IMG/VR virus record: IMGVR_UViG_3300005577_000052
Span: 1-43,122 of that record
Direction: 5' to 3' (one strand)
DNA length: 43,122 bases
DNA from: a virus
In this document: piece after piece, positions 7,129-17,039 of the stretch
Layout: each line of letters begins with the position of its first letter
Position numbering within the stretch: position 1 is the first letter of the stretch
Notes under the pieces: model-generated
Told to the model about the DNA's origin: nothing
Databases searched by the model: none
The model's input: only the letters and a program-made list of their open reading frames with translations
Program-made: the position numbers and the translations under genes

Positions 7129-10100
7129 TGGCGCAGACCAAGACCATGGAGGTTCCGGTCATCCCTGGCATGCGTCAGGACTTGTCGAGCCGCGTCGCTC
7201 CGCCCGGGACGCTTTCGTACGCCAAGAACGTGCGCTTCCCGATTCAGGGCGAAGTGGAGGCGCGGCCCGGCACCACGGCGCTCGATTCGAGCTCGGAAGC
7301 GCTGATGCCGTACTCGACCATCATGACCGGCAACGGGCCGGACTATCTGGCGCGGGTGCCCGGTGGATTCCTGTTCGGCTGGGGGGGCTTCGGCTTCCGG
7401 TACGACTTCGGCAAGTCTCACGCGCACGTTGCTGGCAGCTACGCGAACGCGCTCCCCTACAAGCGCCTGACTTCGATCGCGCGTGAAGAGCTGCTCCAAG
7501 CGGACAGCAACCTGTCCACGCCTTGGCCGCTCTCCCAGGCCTGCACCGGCGGATACATCGGCGTTTTGTACAGCATTGCCGAGGGTGGCGGCGTGGACCC
7601 GGAAGACAACGGCCTGTTCTTTCAGGTGTTCACCGAGGGCGGCACCGTCGTCGGCTCGCTTACCCGGGTGGCCGTAGGCAATGCGCTCGGCGGCTTCGTG
7701 GTGGTGGACAGCTCGGCGGCGAATCGCTTCGTTGTCGTCTACCAAGACGGAACGGACCTCCAGGCGACGGTCATCACACTGGCCGCGAGCGGCATCAGCG
7801 TCGGCTCGTACACGTCCGTCGGTACGCTGGGGAACACCTCCACCAGGTGGGCTGCCTGCAACTGGCCCGGTATCGGCTGGGCGCTCGCGTACCAAAGCTC
7901 AGCTCTCGGAACAGTGACGGTCAAGAAGATGGCCGGCACCGCGACTACGACTAGCACCACGTTTGCCGTGACTGGGACAACGTGCCCGGCCAGCTGCTAC
8001 GCGAACTCGACTTACCTGTACGTCGGGTGGCGCGATGGCACCGTGACCTCTGACTCAAGCGCGCGCGTTTATGACACGTCGCTCACGCTGACCAGCGGCG
8101 GAACCATCTCGATGATGACGGACGGCACGGCAGGCGTACTCACGCCGCCCCTGTTCGGTTCGCATGTTGCCGGTGATGGCACCGCGTTTTGCGTCGTCGC
8201 GTTTTCGCAGGGCCCCGAGGATTTCGGCACGTTTATGCGGGCTTTTACGCTGACTTCTGCCGGCGCGAAGATCAGCGGCGACTCGTCGCGCGACGCCTAC
8301 GGCCTTCTGCCCGTCACGATGCCGTTCAACAACGGGATGGTGTGGTGTCGCCGCAGCGTCGGCACGAGCATCCCGTCCGTTCGAAACGTGCTGGTGGACT
8401 ACCAGATGGATCGGGCCGGGGTGAGCTACTTCTCCTCGAACTACCTGGTTGACCCGAAGACCGCGCTCGTCACTGAGGAGTTCGTCAACGACCCCACCAC
8501 GGGCAGCGCGTGGCGCGGCGGCTGGTACCGCCAGCACCTTGGCACGCCAGTGCAGACGAGCAGCCTCTACTGGGTAGCCGGGCTTCCCCGCATCGTTCGT
8601 CTCGAGCCGACCGCCACGACCTCCGGTGGCTTGGCCATTGCCGAGTGGTGCATGTTCAAGACCGAGCAGGCGCGCGTGCCGTGCGGACTCGGATCGGACG
8701 TCATCATCCCGGGCGACCCGGTGCTGAGTCAGCATCCCTGGGGGACCAAGTTCAGCGGCAGCGACACCCAGCAGCAGATGGGCTCGGATCTCGGGTTCTA
8801 CTCCGCCCCGCAAATCAGCTCGATTTCGCCCAGCACGGCCACCGGCATGCTGTTCGGTGGAACCACGTATCAGTACCGCGCCGTGGTCGAGCGCATCGAT
8901 TCAGCTGCCCAGCGTCACCGCTCGGCCCCCAGCGCGGTTGCCTCGGTCACGACTGCAGCGGCAAACAACCAGACTGCGGTGACCGTGCGCTACCCGAGCA
9001 ACCTGCTCCGGAGCTACTCGCAGGGCAACATCACGCCCAGCCGCAACGTGATTCACCTGTACCGCACGGCATCGGTTGCCAGCGGCGTGATGGGCGAAGC
9101 GTTCCAGCGGACAACGCCGCCCCAAGGCGTGCCGTTCACGACCAACGCCAGCGTCGTCATCAATGACTTCCTGAGCGATGCGTCCCTTGCGCGGCGCGAA
9201 TTGCTCTACACGGACGGCGGCGTATTCGCCAACGACCATCCGCCCAGCTGCCGATTCGTCAGGGCGACAGAGGACCGCGTCTGGCTCGGCGGCCTGTGGG
9301 ACACGAACCAGCTCCAGAGCAGCAAGATTCTGGTGCCTGGCGAGCCGCCGCAATTCAGTGACGACCCGGCCTATCGCGTCGTTCTGCCCGATGCTTGTAC
9401 GGGCGTTGCTGTTCAGGACGGCATCGTATTCGCCTTCTGCCGCTCGGCCATCTACGCCATCCAGGGCAGCGGCCCGAGCGACCAGGGGCAGGGCGCGTGG
9501 GACAGCCCGCGCTGCATCACGAGCTCCACTGGCGCAATCAACGAATTCGGCATCGTCGAGACGTCCATCGGCATCTTCTTCGAGTCGTCGCGTGGCATTG
9601 AGCTGATGCCACGGGGCGGCGGCGAGCCGCAATTCATCGGCGAGGGCGTCATGGATTTGCCGGGGCAGCTCGGCTCGGGCGGCGTTGTGTCGGCGTGCGT
9701 GGTGACGACCACCAACACCAAGACGGTCCGGTTCTGCTTGGGCAGCGTCTACGTGCTGGTGTTCGACCTCGACACGCGCGCCTGGAGCTTCGACGAATAC
9801 CCGGCTGCAGTGACGGCCATTTGCGACACGGACAACGGCGCCGTGTTGGCTCTCCAGGACCGCAGCACGGGGCCAGGTGGCGACTCGCTGATGTTCTACC
9901 TGGAGCAGGCGAACGACACGGTAGACGACGCGGGCAGCCTGAATGCGGACATCGCATCCGATATCGTCTGGGTCGACCTTCGCCCGTTCGGCGTCGCCGG
10001 GTACGGCAAGTTCTCCGGCGTCGTGGGGCTTTTCGATCGCGCGCCGAACTATCTGAGCGGCACGTGCAAGCTGCTGCTGACCGTCGATACTCAGACGGAT

Positions 10101-10292
10101 GCGGGAGCGTCGTTCAACATGAGCACGTTCGCGTCGCCGGCCTACAAGCGCCACGTGCCGCAGTACGACGTGGGCACCGCTGCACAGCTGCGGCTCACCA
10201 CGACGGTGGCCGGCTGGAAGTTTGCTGGAGCGACTCTGGAACTTGAGACCATCGGCGGCGCGCGCCGCGTTGGGGAAACGGAGCAGGGCTAA
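7128..10292 (+). CDS. large tail nozzle/hub protein
   Basis: This is a 1054-residue protein from the ATG overlapping the previous stop; an upstream in-frame GTG at 7116 is less likely. It opens with VPVIPGMRQDLSSRVAPPGT..AKNVRF..QGEVEARPGT, the common opening of phage tail nozzle proteins (normally gG.n...p......a.N........l..R.G). It is beta-rich throughout with repeated Gly/Ser/Thr strands, and includes an Ig-like stretch near residues 565-640 (TTYQYRAVVERIDSAAQRH). Length and position suit the T7 gp12/P22 gp10-type nozzle in an enlarged form. No enzymatic motif is visible. Confidence 0.7.
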   Translation: MAQTKTMEVPVIPGMRQDLSSRVAPPGTLSYAKNVRFPIQGEVEARPGTTALDSSSEALMPYSTIMTGNGPDYLARVPGGFLFGWGGFGFRYDFGKSHAHVAGSYANALPYKRLTSIAREELLQADSNLSTPWPLSQACTGGYIGVLYSIAEGGGVDPEDNGLFFQVFTEGGTVVGSLTRVAVGNALGGFVVVDSSAANRFVVVYQDGTDLQATVITLAASGISVGSYTSVGTLGNTSTRWAACNWPGIGWALAYQSSALGTVTVKKMAGTATTTSTTFAVTGTTCPASCYANSTYLYVGWRDGTVTSDSSARVYDTSLTLTSGGTISMMTDGTAGVLTPPLFGSHVAGDGTAFCVVAFSQGPEDFGTFMRAFTLTSAGAKISGDSSRDAYGLLPVTMPFNNGMVWCRRSVGTSIPSVRNVLVDYQMDRAGVSYFSSNYLVDPKTALVTEEFVNDPTTGSAWRGGWYRQHLGTPVQTSSLYWVAGLPRIVRLEPTATTSGGLAIAEWCMFKTEQARVPCGLGSDVIIPGDPVLSQHPWGTKFSGSDTQQQMGSDLGFYSAPQISSISPSTATGMLFGGTTYQYRAVVERIDSAAQRHRSAPSAVASVTTAAANNQTAVTVRYPSNLLRSYSQGNITPSRNVIHLYRTASVASGVMGEAFQRTTPPQGVPFTTNASVVINDFLSDASLARRELLYTDGGVFANDHPPSCRFVRATEDRVWLGGLWDTNQLQSSKILVPGEPPQFSDDPAYRVVLPDACTGVAVQDGIVFAFCRSAIYAIQGSGPSDQGQGAWDSPRCITSSTGAINEFGIVETSIGIFFESSRGIELMPRGGGEPQFIGEGVMDLPGQLGSGGVVSACVVTTTNTKTVRFCLGSVYVLVFDLDTRAWSFDEYPAAVTAICDTDNGAVLALQDRSTGPGGDSLMFYLEQANDTVDDAGSLNADIASDIVWVDLRPFGVAGYGKFSGVVGLFDRAPNYLSGTCKLLLTVDTQTDAGASFNMSTFASPAYKRHVPQYDVGTAAQLRLTTTVAGWKFAGATLELETIGGARRVGETEQG

Positions 10293-11308
10293 TGAGTCAA
10301 GGAAAGATCACCGAGGGCGGCTGGGACCCGCTCAATGTCGGCAGCGGAAACGGCGACCCTGACAACCTGTACGGGAGCGACTACACCACCCGCCCGATTT
10401 ACCAAACCAATGCCGGGACGAGTTGGGAGAAGAGCTACGACCCGAACCACGCTGCCACCGACAACCCGAACTATGGGAACGAGCTGTACGACTTTCAGCA
10501 GGGTGGCATCGACCAGCGCAACTACATGTACGGGCGCACCCCGAACGGCGCGAACGATGCCGTCAACAAGGCGTGGGTCACCGGTGACCAAGCGACCATG
10601 GTTGGTGGCTGGGCGGGCCAAGCCGGCAACGATGTGGCGAACCAGGGCAACAACCTGCTGAACCAGCGCACGAACGACGCTGCGTATTTCGACAATCGCC
10701 AGACCGGTCTAGCCAACGCGAACCTGATCGGGAATCTCGAGCAGAGCCAGGGACCAAGCGCAGCGCAAGCACAGCTACAGAACGGTACCAATCAAGCGCT
10801 ATCGAGCCAGATCGCATTGGCGCGCTCGGGTCGCGGCTTCGGCGGCAACGGCGCCGCGATGAATCAGGCGCAGGGCAACCTGGCTGGCATTCAGGCGGCG
10901 GGCGCGAACAACGCGGCCGGGTTGCGTGCTCAGGAGGACGCCGCGTGGCGACAGCGACAGGCGAGCAACATGCTCAACGCAAACGGCCAAATCCTCCAGA
11001 GTCAGGGCCAGAACGACGCCATGGTCAACAACATGGTCGGCTACGGGCAGCAGGCATGGGGGCAAGGCGCCGGCATCCAACAGCAGGGGTACGGCAATCA
11101 ACTCAAGAGCTACGACACCGCCGTTGGCGCCCAAAACGTCGGCAACCAGATTCGCGGCACGGAGGCAGACCAGGGTAAGACGTTCGAGGACAACCAGCTG
11201 CGCGCCTGGGCCGCTCAGCATGGCTACAACCTGTCGCAACAACAGCGCGACGATCAGAACAAGGCAGCTGCGGCACAAGCCGGCATGACCTTGTTGGCGA
11301 TGCTCTGA
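10292..11308 (+). CDS. ejection-type (internal virion) protein, Asn/Gln/Ala-rich
   Basis: This 338-residue protein is very rich in Asn, Gln, Gly and Ala with few hydrophobic stretches (for example LLNQRTNDAAYFDNRQTG; QAQGNLAGIQAAGANNA). The second half looks like long polar helices. This composition and its place after the nozzle gene match DNA-ejection proteins of short-tailed phages (P22 gp7/gp16/gp20 and T7 gp14-16 roles). It shares the QN-rich style of the next protein. There is no domain motif, so the function is inferred from context. Confidence 0.6.
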   Translation: MSQGKITEGGWDPLNVGSGNGDPDNLYGSDYTTRPIYQTNAGTSWEKSYDPNHAATDNPNYGNELYDFQQGGIDQRNYMYGRTPNGANDAVNKAWVTGDQATMVGGWAGQAGNDVANQGNNLLNQRTNDAAYFDNRQTGLANANLIGNLEQSQGPSAAQAQLQNGTNQALSSQIALARSGRGFGGNGAAMNQAQGNLAGIQAAGANNAAGLRAQEDAAWRQRQASNMLNANGQILQSQGQNDAMVNNMVGYGQQAWGQGAGIQQQGYGNQLKSYDTAVGAQNVGNQIRGTEADQGKTFEDNQLRAWAAQHGYNLSQQQRDDQNKAAAAQAGMTLLAML

Positions 11309-12945
11309 TGGCCTACGGACTCATCACTGGCTATGAACCGCACCCGGAGATTCCGGGCGCGTACAATTTCATCACGCCCAGTGGTCCACTCACGTTCGGT
11401 GGGCCAGAAGCGGAGAACCTGAAGAAGCGCATTGATGCGTCCGACTCGGTCAACACGACGGCGGGGCCGGGCGGTGGGTTCGACCCGAAGCAGGCCGCGG
11501 CGGACTTGACCGGCGTGCCTCCAGGCGCCCAGCCGGGCCCGTTGCCGGCTTCGGCTCCCCAAGCCGCGCCCCCCCAGCAGCGCCCCCTCACGGTCAATGG
11601 CATCAACACCGGCTACGAGCAGGGCCCCGACGGGCGCCTCTATGAGCACGTGGCTGGAACGAAGGGCACCAGCAAGGCGGACCTGGAAAAGAAGGCTGGC
11701 CAGGGCACGGTTTTGCCGACTGCGCAGAGCCAAAGCGTGGCCGGCGGATTCGAGCGCGACCCGGAGTACGAGGCAAACAAGGCGCTGGCGCAGGATGTCG
11801 AGCGCGGTGGCATCGAGGACCAGCGTGCGGCGGACCTGAAAGCTGAGACCGCCGGGCGTGACGTCGCGCAGCAACAGTTCGTTGCTCAGACGGCACAGCT
11901 CGATGAGCAACAGAAGCTTGCCAATCACATCCAGGGCCAGGTCGACCAGCAGCAGGCAATTCGCGACCAGGCGCTGAAGGACTACACGTCCACCAAGATT
12001 GACCCAGAGCGCATCTACAGCGGCGGTCTCGGCGCGCTGAAGAAGTTCAAGAACGCCATCGCTGCGGCGGGCGGCGCGTGGGCAGCGACTATTGGTCACA
12101 CGCAGAACTACGCCCAGCAAATCATCGATAACGCGGTGAACCAGGACATTCACGCGCAAGAGGTCGACCTTCACACGAAGAAGGACAAGGCCGACAACGC
12201 GCTGGCGGACCTCACGCGGCGCGGCATGTCGCTCGACCAGGCTAAGGGTACACTGGCGAGCATTCAGCGCGAGTGGGCCAAGAACCAGATCGCTCTAGCT
12301 CGCGGCTCCAGCAATGACGAGGCCATCAATGCCAAGTACGACCAGCTGCTGGGGCGCTTCGACCAGCAGAACTTCGACGAGGCCGAGAAGTACCGACGCG
12401 ATGCGCTCGGAACCGCGACGAAGGCGACTCAGGCGCAGATTGTGTATCCCCAGGCGGGCACAGCTGGCGGCGTGCGCGCGGTCGCTCCGAGCAAGGCGCT
12501 TGGTATCGCCGGCACGACTGCTGGCACGGAGGGCACTGTTGCGAGCACGGCCGGCACCATCAAGAAGCTCAGCGAGGACGGCGCGGGTCAGGGCCAGTAC
12601 AAGGGACTCAGTGAGGCGCAGACCAAGAGCGTGGCTGAGCTTGACTCTGCGCTCGCTGGTCTCTCACGCATGCGCGAGCATGACCAGAAGTATGGCAATC
12701 CGATGATTTTCACCACCGGCACGCTTGGCAGCGAAAGCAGCCAGCGTCTCGGTGCAACCGCTAACGCTATCGGCCCGGTAGTGGCTCGCGCGACAGAAGG
12801 CGACGCGGCCACAAAGGACTCTATGGATCGCGCCATTGGCGGCTTGACCGCGATGGACCCCAAGCAACGTCAGGCAGCGTACGAGCAATACGCAGAGCAG
12901 CTTGAGGCCAAGAAGCGCGCAATTTTGGAGGGCGCAAAGAAGTGA
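11308..12945 (+). CDS. ejection-type (internal virion) protein, 545 residues
   Basis: The protein overlaps its upstream neighbour by one base (TGATG). The N-terminal 100 residues are Pro/Gly-rich (PPGAQPGPLPASAPQAAPP), and then come long Gln/Asp/Lys-rich helices (about 150-240 and 270-365, for example AQLDEQQKLANHIQGQVDQQ). A short hydrophobic patch, NAIAAAGGAWAATIGHT (about 245-261), could touch the membrane. The C-terminal part is Ala/Gly/Thr-rich. Together with the genes on both sides it forms a three-gene ejection set. I see no lytic transglycosylase signature. Assigned by composition and order. Confidence 0.6.
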   Translation: MAYGLITGYEPHPEIPGAYNFITPSGPLTFGGPEAENLKKRIDASDSVNTTAGPGGGFDPKQAAADLTGVPPGAQPGPLPASAPQAAPPQQRPLTVNGINTGYEQGPDGRLYEHVAGTKGTSKADLEKKAGQGTVLPTAQSQSVAGGFERDPEYEANKALAQDVERGGIEDQRAADLKAETAGRDVAQQQFVAQTAQLDEQQKLANHIQGQVDQQQAIRDQALKDYTSTKIDPERIYSGGLGALKKFKNAIAAAGGAWAATIGHTQNYAQQIIDNAVNQDIHAQEVDLHTKKDKADNALADLTRRGMSLDQAKGTLASIQREWAKNQIALARGSSNDEAINAKYDQLLGRFDQQNFDEAEKYRRDALGTATKATQAQIVYPQAGTAGGVRAVAPSKALGIAGTTAGTEGTVASTAGTIKKLSEDGAGQGQYKGLSEAQTKSVAELDSALAGLSRMREHDQKYGNPMIFTTGTLGSESSQRLGATANAIGPVVARATEGDAATKDSMDRAIGGLTAMDPKQRQAAYEQYAEQLEAKKRAILEGAKK

Positions 12946-15095
12946 CTCAAACGGCCCTCTCCGAACAGATGGCAAAGCTGAACCCCAGCTCCGGGGCGCA
13001 GCAGTTGCTCACGCGCGTCAACTCCGAGCAGGCACAGGCGCGCGCTGCGCAAGGGGACGTCGTAGGCCAGATGACCCTGGCCCAAGAAACGGCCATGCGC
13101 GATGCCGAGACGGCGCGCATTCGCGCCGAGCAAGGGCAGCTGGAGTCTGAGCACGGCAAGCTGGCCACGGTCGGTGCCCAGTTCGGCCGCGGTGTCCTGG
13201 ATGCCATCCTGGCCCCGGGCGCACTGGTCGGCTTGGCGGCAGAGGGCGCCGGTGCGGCATTCGACTCCAAGGGCCTAGAGGACTTCGGGCGCGGGCTGGG
13301 CCAGGCGTCCAGCGGTGACGCGGCGATCGAGGCCGCCTCGTACCTGTTCGGCGGCGGCGGCAAAGCAGGTCTGACCACGGCCGAGCGCGTTGCTCGAGAC
13401 GTTGACGAGCAGCAGAAGGCCTGGCCGACCCTTTCCGCCATCAGCCACACGGCGGGTATGGTGGCCCCGGCCGCTCTCGGCGGCATCGCTGGCGCGGCCA
13501 AGGCGGGCGTCGCCGGGATGGTGGCGATGGGCGGCATGGAGGGAGCCGCCACGGGTGCTCAGGCGGCCTACGAGAACAACGCGGCGCTCCGGGACGTGGT
13601 GTCCTCTGCGCTCGTCGGCGGAGCGCTGGGTGCCGGCGCAGCGGGCATCGGCGAGGGGCTCCAGGGTCTCATCAAGTCCAAGGCGCTCAAGGCCGCCGCG
13701 CGCGAGCTCCAGGACGATGCGAACCTGCAGGCGGCCGGCATCAGCCGGAAAGCGATCGGCGGGCTGGTCGATGAGTCCGGTGCGCTCGACTCCAAAGCAG
13801 CCGACCTGGCAGGCGAGCTTTCGAGCTACCGTTTCCAGTCCGGCCCGCTTGAGGGCAAGCCGCTGATGCGTGCGCTCCGGACGCCCGAGGGCATTCAGGA
13901 CGGCATCCGGCAGGCGGCAACGGAGACGGCCGAGGCGCTCCAGGCGGCCAAAGAGACGCTCGTCCAGAAGCTCCAGGCCAACCCCGAGGTTCTGGCGTCG
14001 CTCGAGCAGCAGGTGGCACAGGGCGGCATTCCGTCCGCTGACCAGGCCGCTGCGCGCGCCCTGACCGCGCTTGGAGAGGACCCGGCAGCCTTTCAGCAGC
14101 TGTCCAAGCAAGCGCAGAACTTCGCCGACATGGTCGACCTCATCCAGAAGTCGGCAAGCGCGCCATCGCAGGACGTGGCCGGCTCGGCTCTCGGCGCCAT
14201 CTCTGGCCTTTCTCAGGTCGCAAAAGGGCTGGGCGCCCCGCAAGCGCTCGCTGCCGGCCTGCTCACGAAGGTGGCGCACAACGTCGTCAAGCAACGGGCC
14301 GCCAGCACCATCGCCACGATCGCCAACAACCTGGTCACGGATACCGTCTCCAGCGCACTCGAGCACGTCATCCCGACCGTTGAAATCGCGGCATCAACTG
14401 CATCCGGCGGCCAGGCAAAGGGCGACAGCAAGCCTCCGAAGCGCGCCGCTCCTCTTGCTCCAGAAGATGAGCAGCGCCGCTACCGTGAGCAGCTCGACAA
14501 GGTCAACAAGGCCGTAAACGAGCCGGACCCACAGGCGCACATGGACCTGCTGGACAAGGTCGGCGACTTCTCGGCGCCTTTCCTCATCGCCGCAAGCTCG
14601 GACATGTCGGCCAAAATGGCGCAGCTCCAGCTCGACATGCCCAAGCCTGAGCCGAACATCCGCGGCAAGGCGTACGAGACGCTCAGCAGTCAGCAGGTGA
14701 AGCTGGCCAACTCGATGTACGAGGCGACAACGGACCCCATGTCCGTCTTCTCGGACTTCGCGGGCGGGACCATCGATTACGACAAGGTCCAGTATGCCTG
14801 GCGCCAGTACCCCGCGCTCAAGGAAGCCGCGCAGGCCGGCCTCATGGACGTGTTTCAGACGCGGCTCGATGAGAAGCAGCGCGGCGCCGTTCCGGACAGC
14901 ATCCTGACTCAGCTCGACAACCTGTTTGGGTTCGAAGGGAAGCTGCAGCCGTCGCTCGACCGTGGGTTCGCGTCGCGCATGGAGCAGCTCATGAAGCCCG
15001 AGCCGCCGCAGCCCAAGCCGCAATCGTCCGGTCCGCTCAAGCTGCCCGGAAGTCAGCCCACCTACACCGAGCGACTCTCGGGACAACGAGGATAG
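12942..15095 (+). CDS. ejection-type protein with glycine-zipper membrane segments
   Basis: The 717-residue protein starts with GTG, which overlaps the previous stop as GTGA. Three Gly/Ala-rich hydrophobic segments stand out: residues 85-107 (VLDAILAPGALVGLAAEGAG), 168-205 (AGMVAPAALGGIAGAAKAG) and 219-237 (VVSSALVGGALGAGAAGIG). Such glycine-zipper segments can pack into membrane pores. The rest is long amphipathic helix, and the C-terminus is Pro/Gln-rich. It is the best candidate for the protein that crosses the host envelope during DNA entry. Membrane insertion is inferred from sequence only. Confidence 0.6.
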   Translation: MTQTALSEQMAKLNPSSGAQQLLTRVNSEQAQARAAQGDVVGQMTLAQETAMRDAETARIRAEQGQLESEHGKLATVGAQFGRGVLDAILAPGALVGLAAEGAGAAFDSKGLEDFGRGLGQASSGDAAIEAASYLFGGGGKAGLTTAERVARDVDEQQKAWPTLSAISHTAGMVAPAALGGIAGAAKAGVAGMVAMGGMEGAATGAQAAYENNAALRDVVSSALVGGALGAGAAGIGEGLQGLIKSKALKAAARELQDDANLQAAGISRKAIGGLVDESGALDSKAADLAGELSSYRFQSGPLEGKPLMRALRTPEGIQDGIRQAATETAEALQAAKETLVQKLQANPEVLASLEQQVAQGGIPSADQAAARALTALGEDPAAFQQLSKQAQNFADMVDLIQKSASAPSQDVAGSALGAISGLSQVAKGLGAPQALAAGLLTKVAHNVVKQRAASTIATIANNLVTDTVSSALEHVIPTVEIAASTASGGQAKGDSKPPKRAAPLAPEDEQRRYREQLDKVNKAVNEPDPQAHMDLLDKVGDFSAPFLIAASSDMSAKMAQLQLDMPKPEPNIRGKAYETLSSQQVKLANSMYEATTDPMSVFSDFAGGTIDYDKVQYAWRQYPALKEAAQAGLMDVFQTRLDEKQRGAVPDSILTQLDNLFGFEGKLQPSLDRGFASRMEQLMKPEPPQPKPQSSGPLKLPGSQPTYTERLSGQRG

Positions 15096-15099
15096 CCAC

Positions 15100-15567
15100 A
15101 TGGCAAAGCTAGCATTTCAGGCCTACAACGTACTTCCGCCCTACCGCAACTCGAGCGGGCTCGCCTCGCAAGCTGCGGTCATCGTCACGCAAAACGCGCA
15201 GGCGTTCAACCTGTCCGATTACTTCGGCAACCTGGGGAACGGTAGTTTCATCACGCTCGAAGCGGACGGCGGCAAACTGTACGTGGCCATCGCCTCGAAC
15301 ACAGGCGGAACGGCAATCGACGAGCAGGCGCAGGGCGTTGGCAACGCCATCTGTTTCCCCATCCCGGACGGTCAGCAGCTGCCGATGCGCATCTTGGGCG
15401 GCCGGGAGCTCGGGACCGGGTACGCGACCAACGTCCAGTACGCATCAGGCATCATCGTGCACGCCAAGCTTCCGCTCAGCGGCGTCGCGACCGCGTTTAT
15501 GCGCATGTACCGCAGCAGCGTGGACGAAACGCAGGGCATTGGCCAGCTGCGCCCCAAGGGGTTCTGA
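15100..15567 (+). CDS. small beta-rich virion-associated protein
   Basis: This 155-residue protein starts behind a GAGGA ribosome site. It is beta-rich with many Gly/Ala/Asn (FITLEADGGKLYVAIASNT; GYATNVQYASGIIVHAKLPL) and ends in GQLRPKGF. There is no membrane segment or catalytic motif. It sits between the ejection proteins and the SGNH tail protein, so a head-fibre, decoration or spike-base role is possible. I do not recognise the family. Confidence 0.5.
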   Translation: MAKLAFQAYNVLPPYRNSSGLASQAAVIVTQNAQAFNLSDYFGNLGNGSFITLEADGGKLYVAIASNTGGTAIDEQAQGVGNAICFPIPDGQQLPMRILGGRELGTGYATNVQYASGIIVHAKLPLSGVATAFMRMYRSSVDETQGIGQLRPKGF

Positions 15568-17033
15568 TGCGACGCGGCGGGACACATGAGAGGCGTCTGC
15601 TGGGCGGGAGCAGGCTGTTGCCAGCCGGTCCGGCGTTGGCCTCGTCTGGTGGGGCCGTCTCCCCGACGACGCTCATCAGCCAATTCACCGCCGCTGATAC
15701 ATGGAAGATTTTGAGCGTCGGCGATCTGGGTGTCGGCGAGACCACTGTCTCAGGCAGAGCTGCCACGTGGGCCAGCCAACAGGGCGGCATCAACTGGGCC
15801 ACGGCGGTATCAACGAACGAGCCGACTACGGCGGTGGACACGCGCATCAGTCGCCGGATTCTGACTGGCGACGCGGCGGCGTATTACATGACCAACGCCT
15901 ACAATCCGCCGGCGCCGCTGACAACGCCGTTCTATCGCATCGCCGTTGCGCGAATGAACAGCTGGGCCGCGGCGCGCACATTCCATACCCAGGGCTCGTC
16001 CACGTCGCGAACGGGTCTTGTTGGCGCATCAGTCCCGTCGCGTTGGAACGTCTTCAACGGCACAACGCTTGGGCCGCACCTCGAGATGGGCGCTGAGAAG
16101 TGGTACATTATCGAGGAGTGGTACGACGGCACGACAACGTCGTACTGCCGCTTCGACGTCAGCGGCGACCTGGGCGGCATCGACGTCGGCAACTTCAACT
16201 CCTCTGCTTTTGGCCTCTTTGGGACGAGCACGGGAACAGCTCTCGCGTCATCGTCCGTCGCCTTCTATGCCTTGAAGGAAGGCGTACCGAGCAACAGAGC
16301 AACCCTGCGGGGGTACCTCAAGGCGTTCATCCCGCAGATTTACAACGGTCGAAAGTTGCTGCGGTACAACTTCATCGGCGACTCGCAGACGCGCCACGAC
16401 GTCTCGTACAACTACGCCGGGTTTCGCAAGCGGCTGTTTGATGACTTCGACCAGTATACGGGCGCGGACTACCCGACCCGTGCTCTCGGTTCTGCCGGCA
16501 ACGGCACGTGGCGCGACAACTCCCACAGTGGGGTCAGCGGCAACACGATCGAAAACTGCACGACCGCCGTGAATGCCGAACTTGGTTCGGCCGGCACGAT
16601 GACGGGGGCCGGATGGGTAAACTTGGCCATTCTGTGCATCGGAGCGGCCAACCTGATTGCCGGCGAGACGGCGGCGGTGGCGCTTCCGAAGCTGCAGACG
16701 TGCGCGCAAGCTGTGCTGGACAAGGAGAAGATTGCGTCCGGCGGTAACGTCGACTGCGCGCTCGTGATTTGTTCCCCCGCGCCATTCCTGAGCGACCCGC
16801 CACAATTCGCCGACTTCGCCGATGGCATCCCGGCCATCGTAACGGCGCTGCAGGCGGCTAATCCGGGCCGCACCATCCAGTACGTCGACTACTTCACGGC
16901 GCTTGGACGAGCCTACAATGCCGCTTACTACGTTGACGACCGGCACTTGAACGCGACGGGGTCTTACACGCTGGCCGGCGGCGCGCTCTCAACGGGCATT
17001 TCTAGCCTGATGAACACGCTCACCACATATTGA
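15567..17033 (+). CDS. tail protein with C-terminal SGNH/GDSL esterase domain
   Basis: This 488-residue protein has two parts. Residues 1-260 are beta-rich and lectin-like (FYRIAVARMNSWAAARTFHT). The C-terminal half is an SGNH hydrolase: block I FIGDSQT with Ser273, block II glycine near SGVSGNTIEN (321-330), block III IGAAN (359-362) with Asn362 where the family usually has GxND, and block V DDRH with Asp457 and His460. Such domains on phage tails deacetylate surface glycans or O-antigens. No signal peptide is seen, which fits a virion protein rather than a secreted enzyme. It could be a second receptor-binding protein beside the beta-helix spike. Confidence 0.75.
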   Translation: MRRGGTHERRLLGGSRLLPAGPALASSGGAVSPTTLISQFTAADTWKILSVGDLGVGETTVSGRAATWASQQGGINWATAVSTNEPTTAVDTRISRRILTGDAAAYYMTNAYNPPAPLTTPFYRIAVARMNSWAAARTFHTQGSSTSRTGLVGASVPSRWNVFNGTTLGPHLEMGAEKWYIIEEWYDGTTTSYCRFDVSGDLGGIDVGNFNSSAFGLFGTSTGTALASSSVAFYALKEGVPSNRATLRGYLKAFIPQIYNGRKLLRYNFIGDSQTRHDVSYNYAGFRKRLFDDFDQYTGADYPTRALGSAGNGTWRDNSHSGVSGNTIENCTTAVNAELGSAGTMTGAGWVNLAILCIGAANLIAGETAAVALPKLQTCAQAVLDKEKIASGGNVDCALVICSPAPFLSDPPQFADFADGIPAIVTALQAANPGRTIQYVDYFTALGRAYNAAYYVDDRHLNATGSYTLAGGALSTGISSLMNTLTTY

Positions 17034-17039
17034 GGACCG

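Noticed and set aside
8901-10154. 417-residue minus-strand open frame
   Set aside because: It is the mirror of the nozzle gene; same third-position bias explains the openness.
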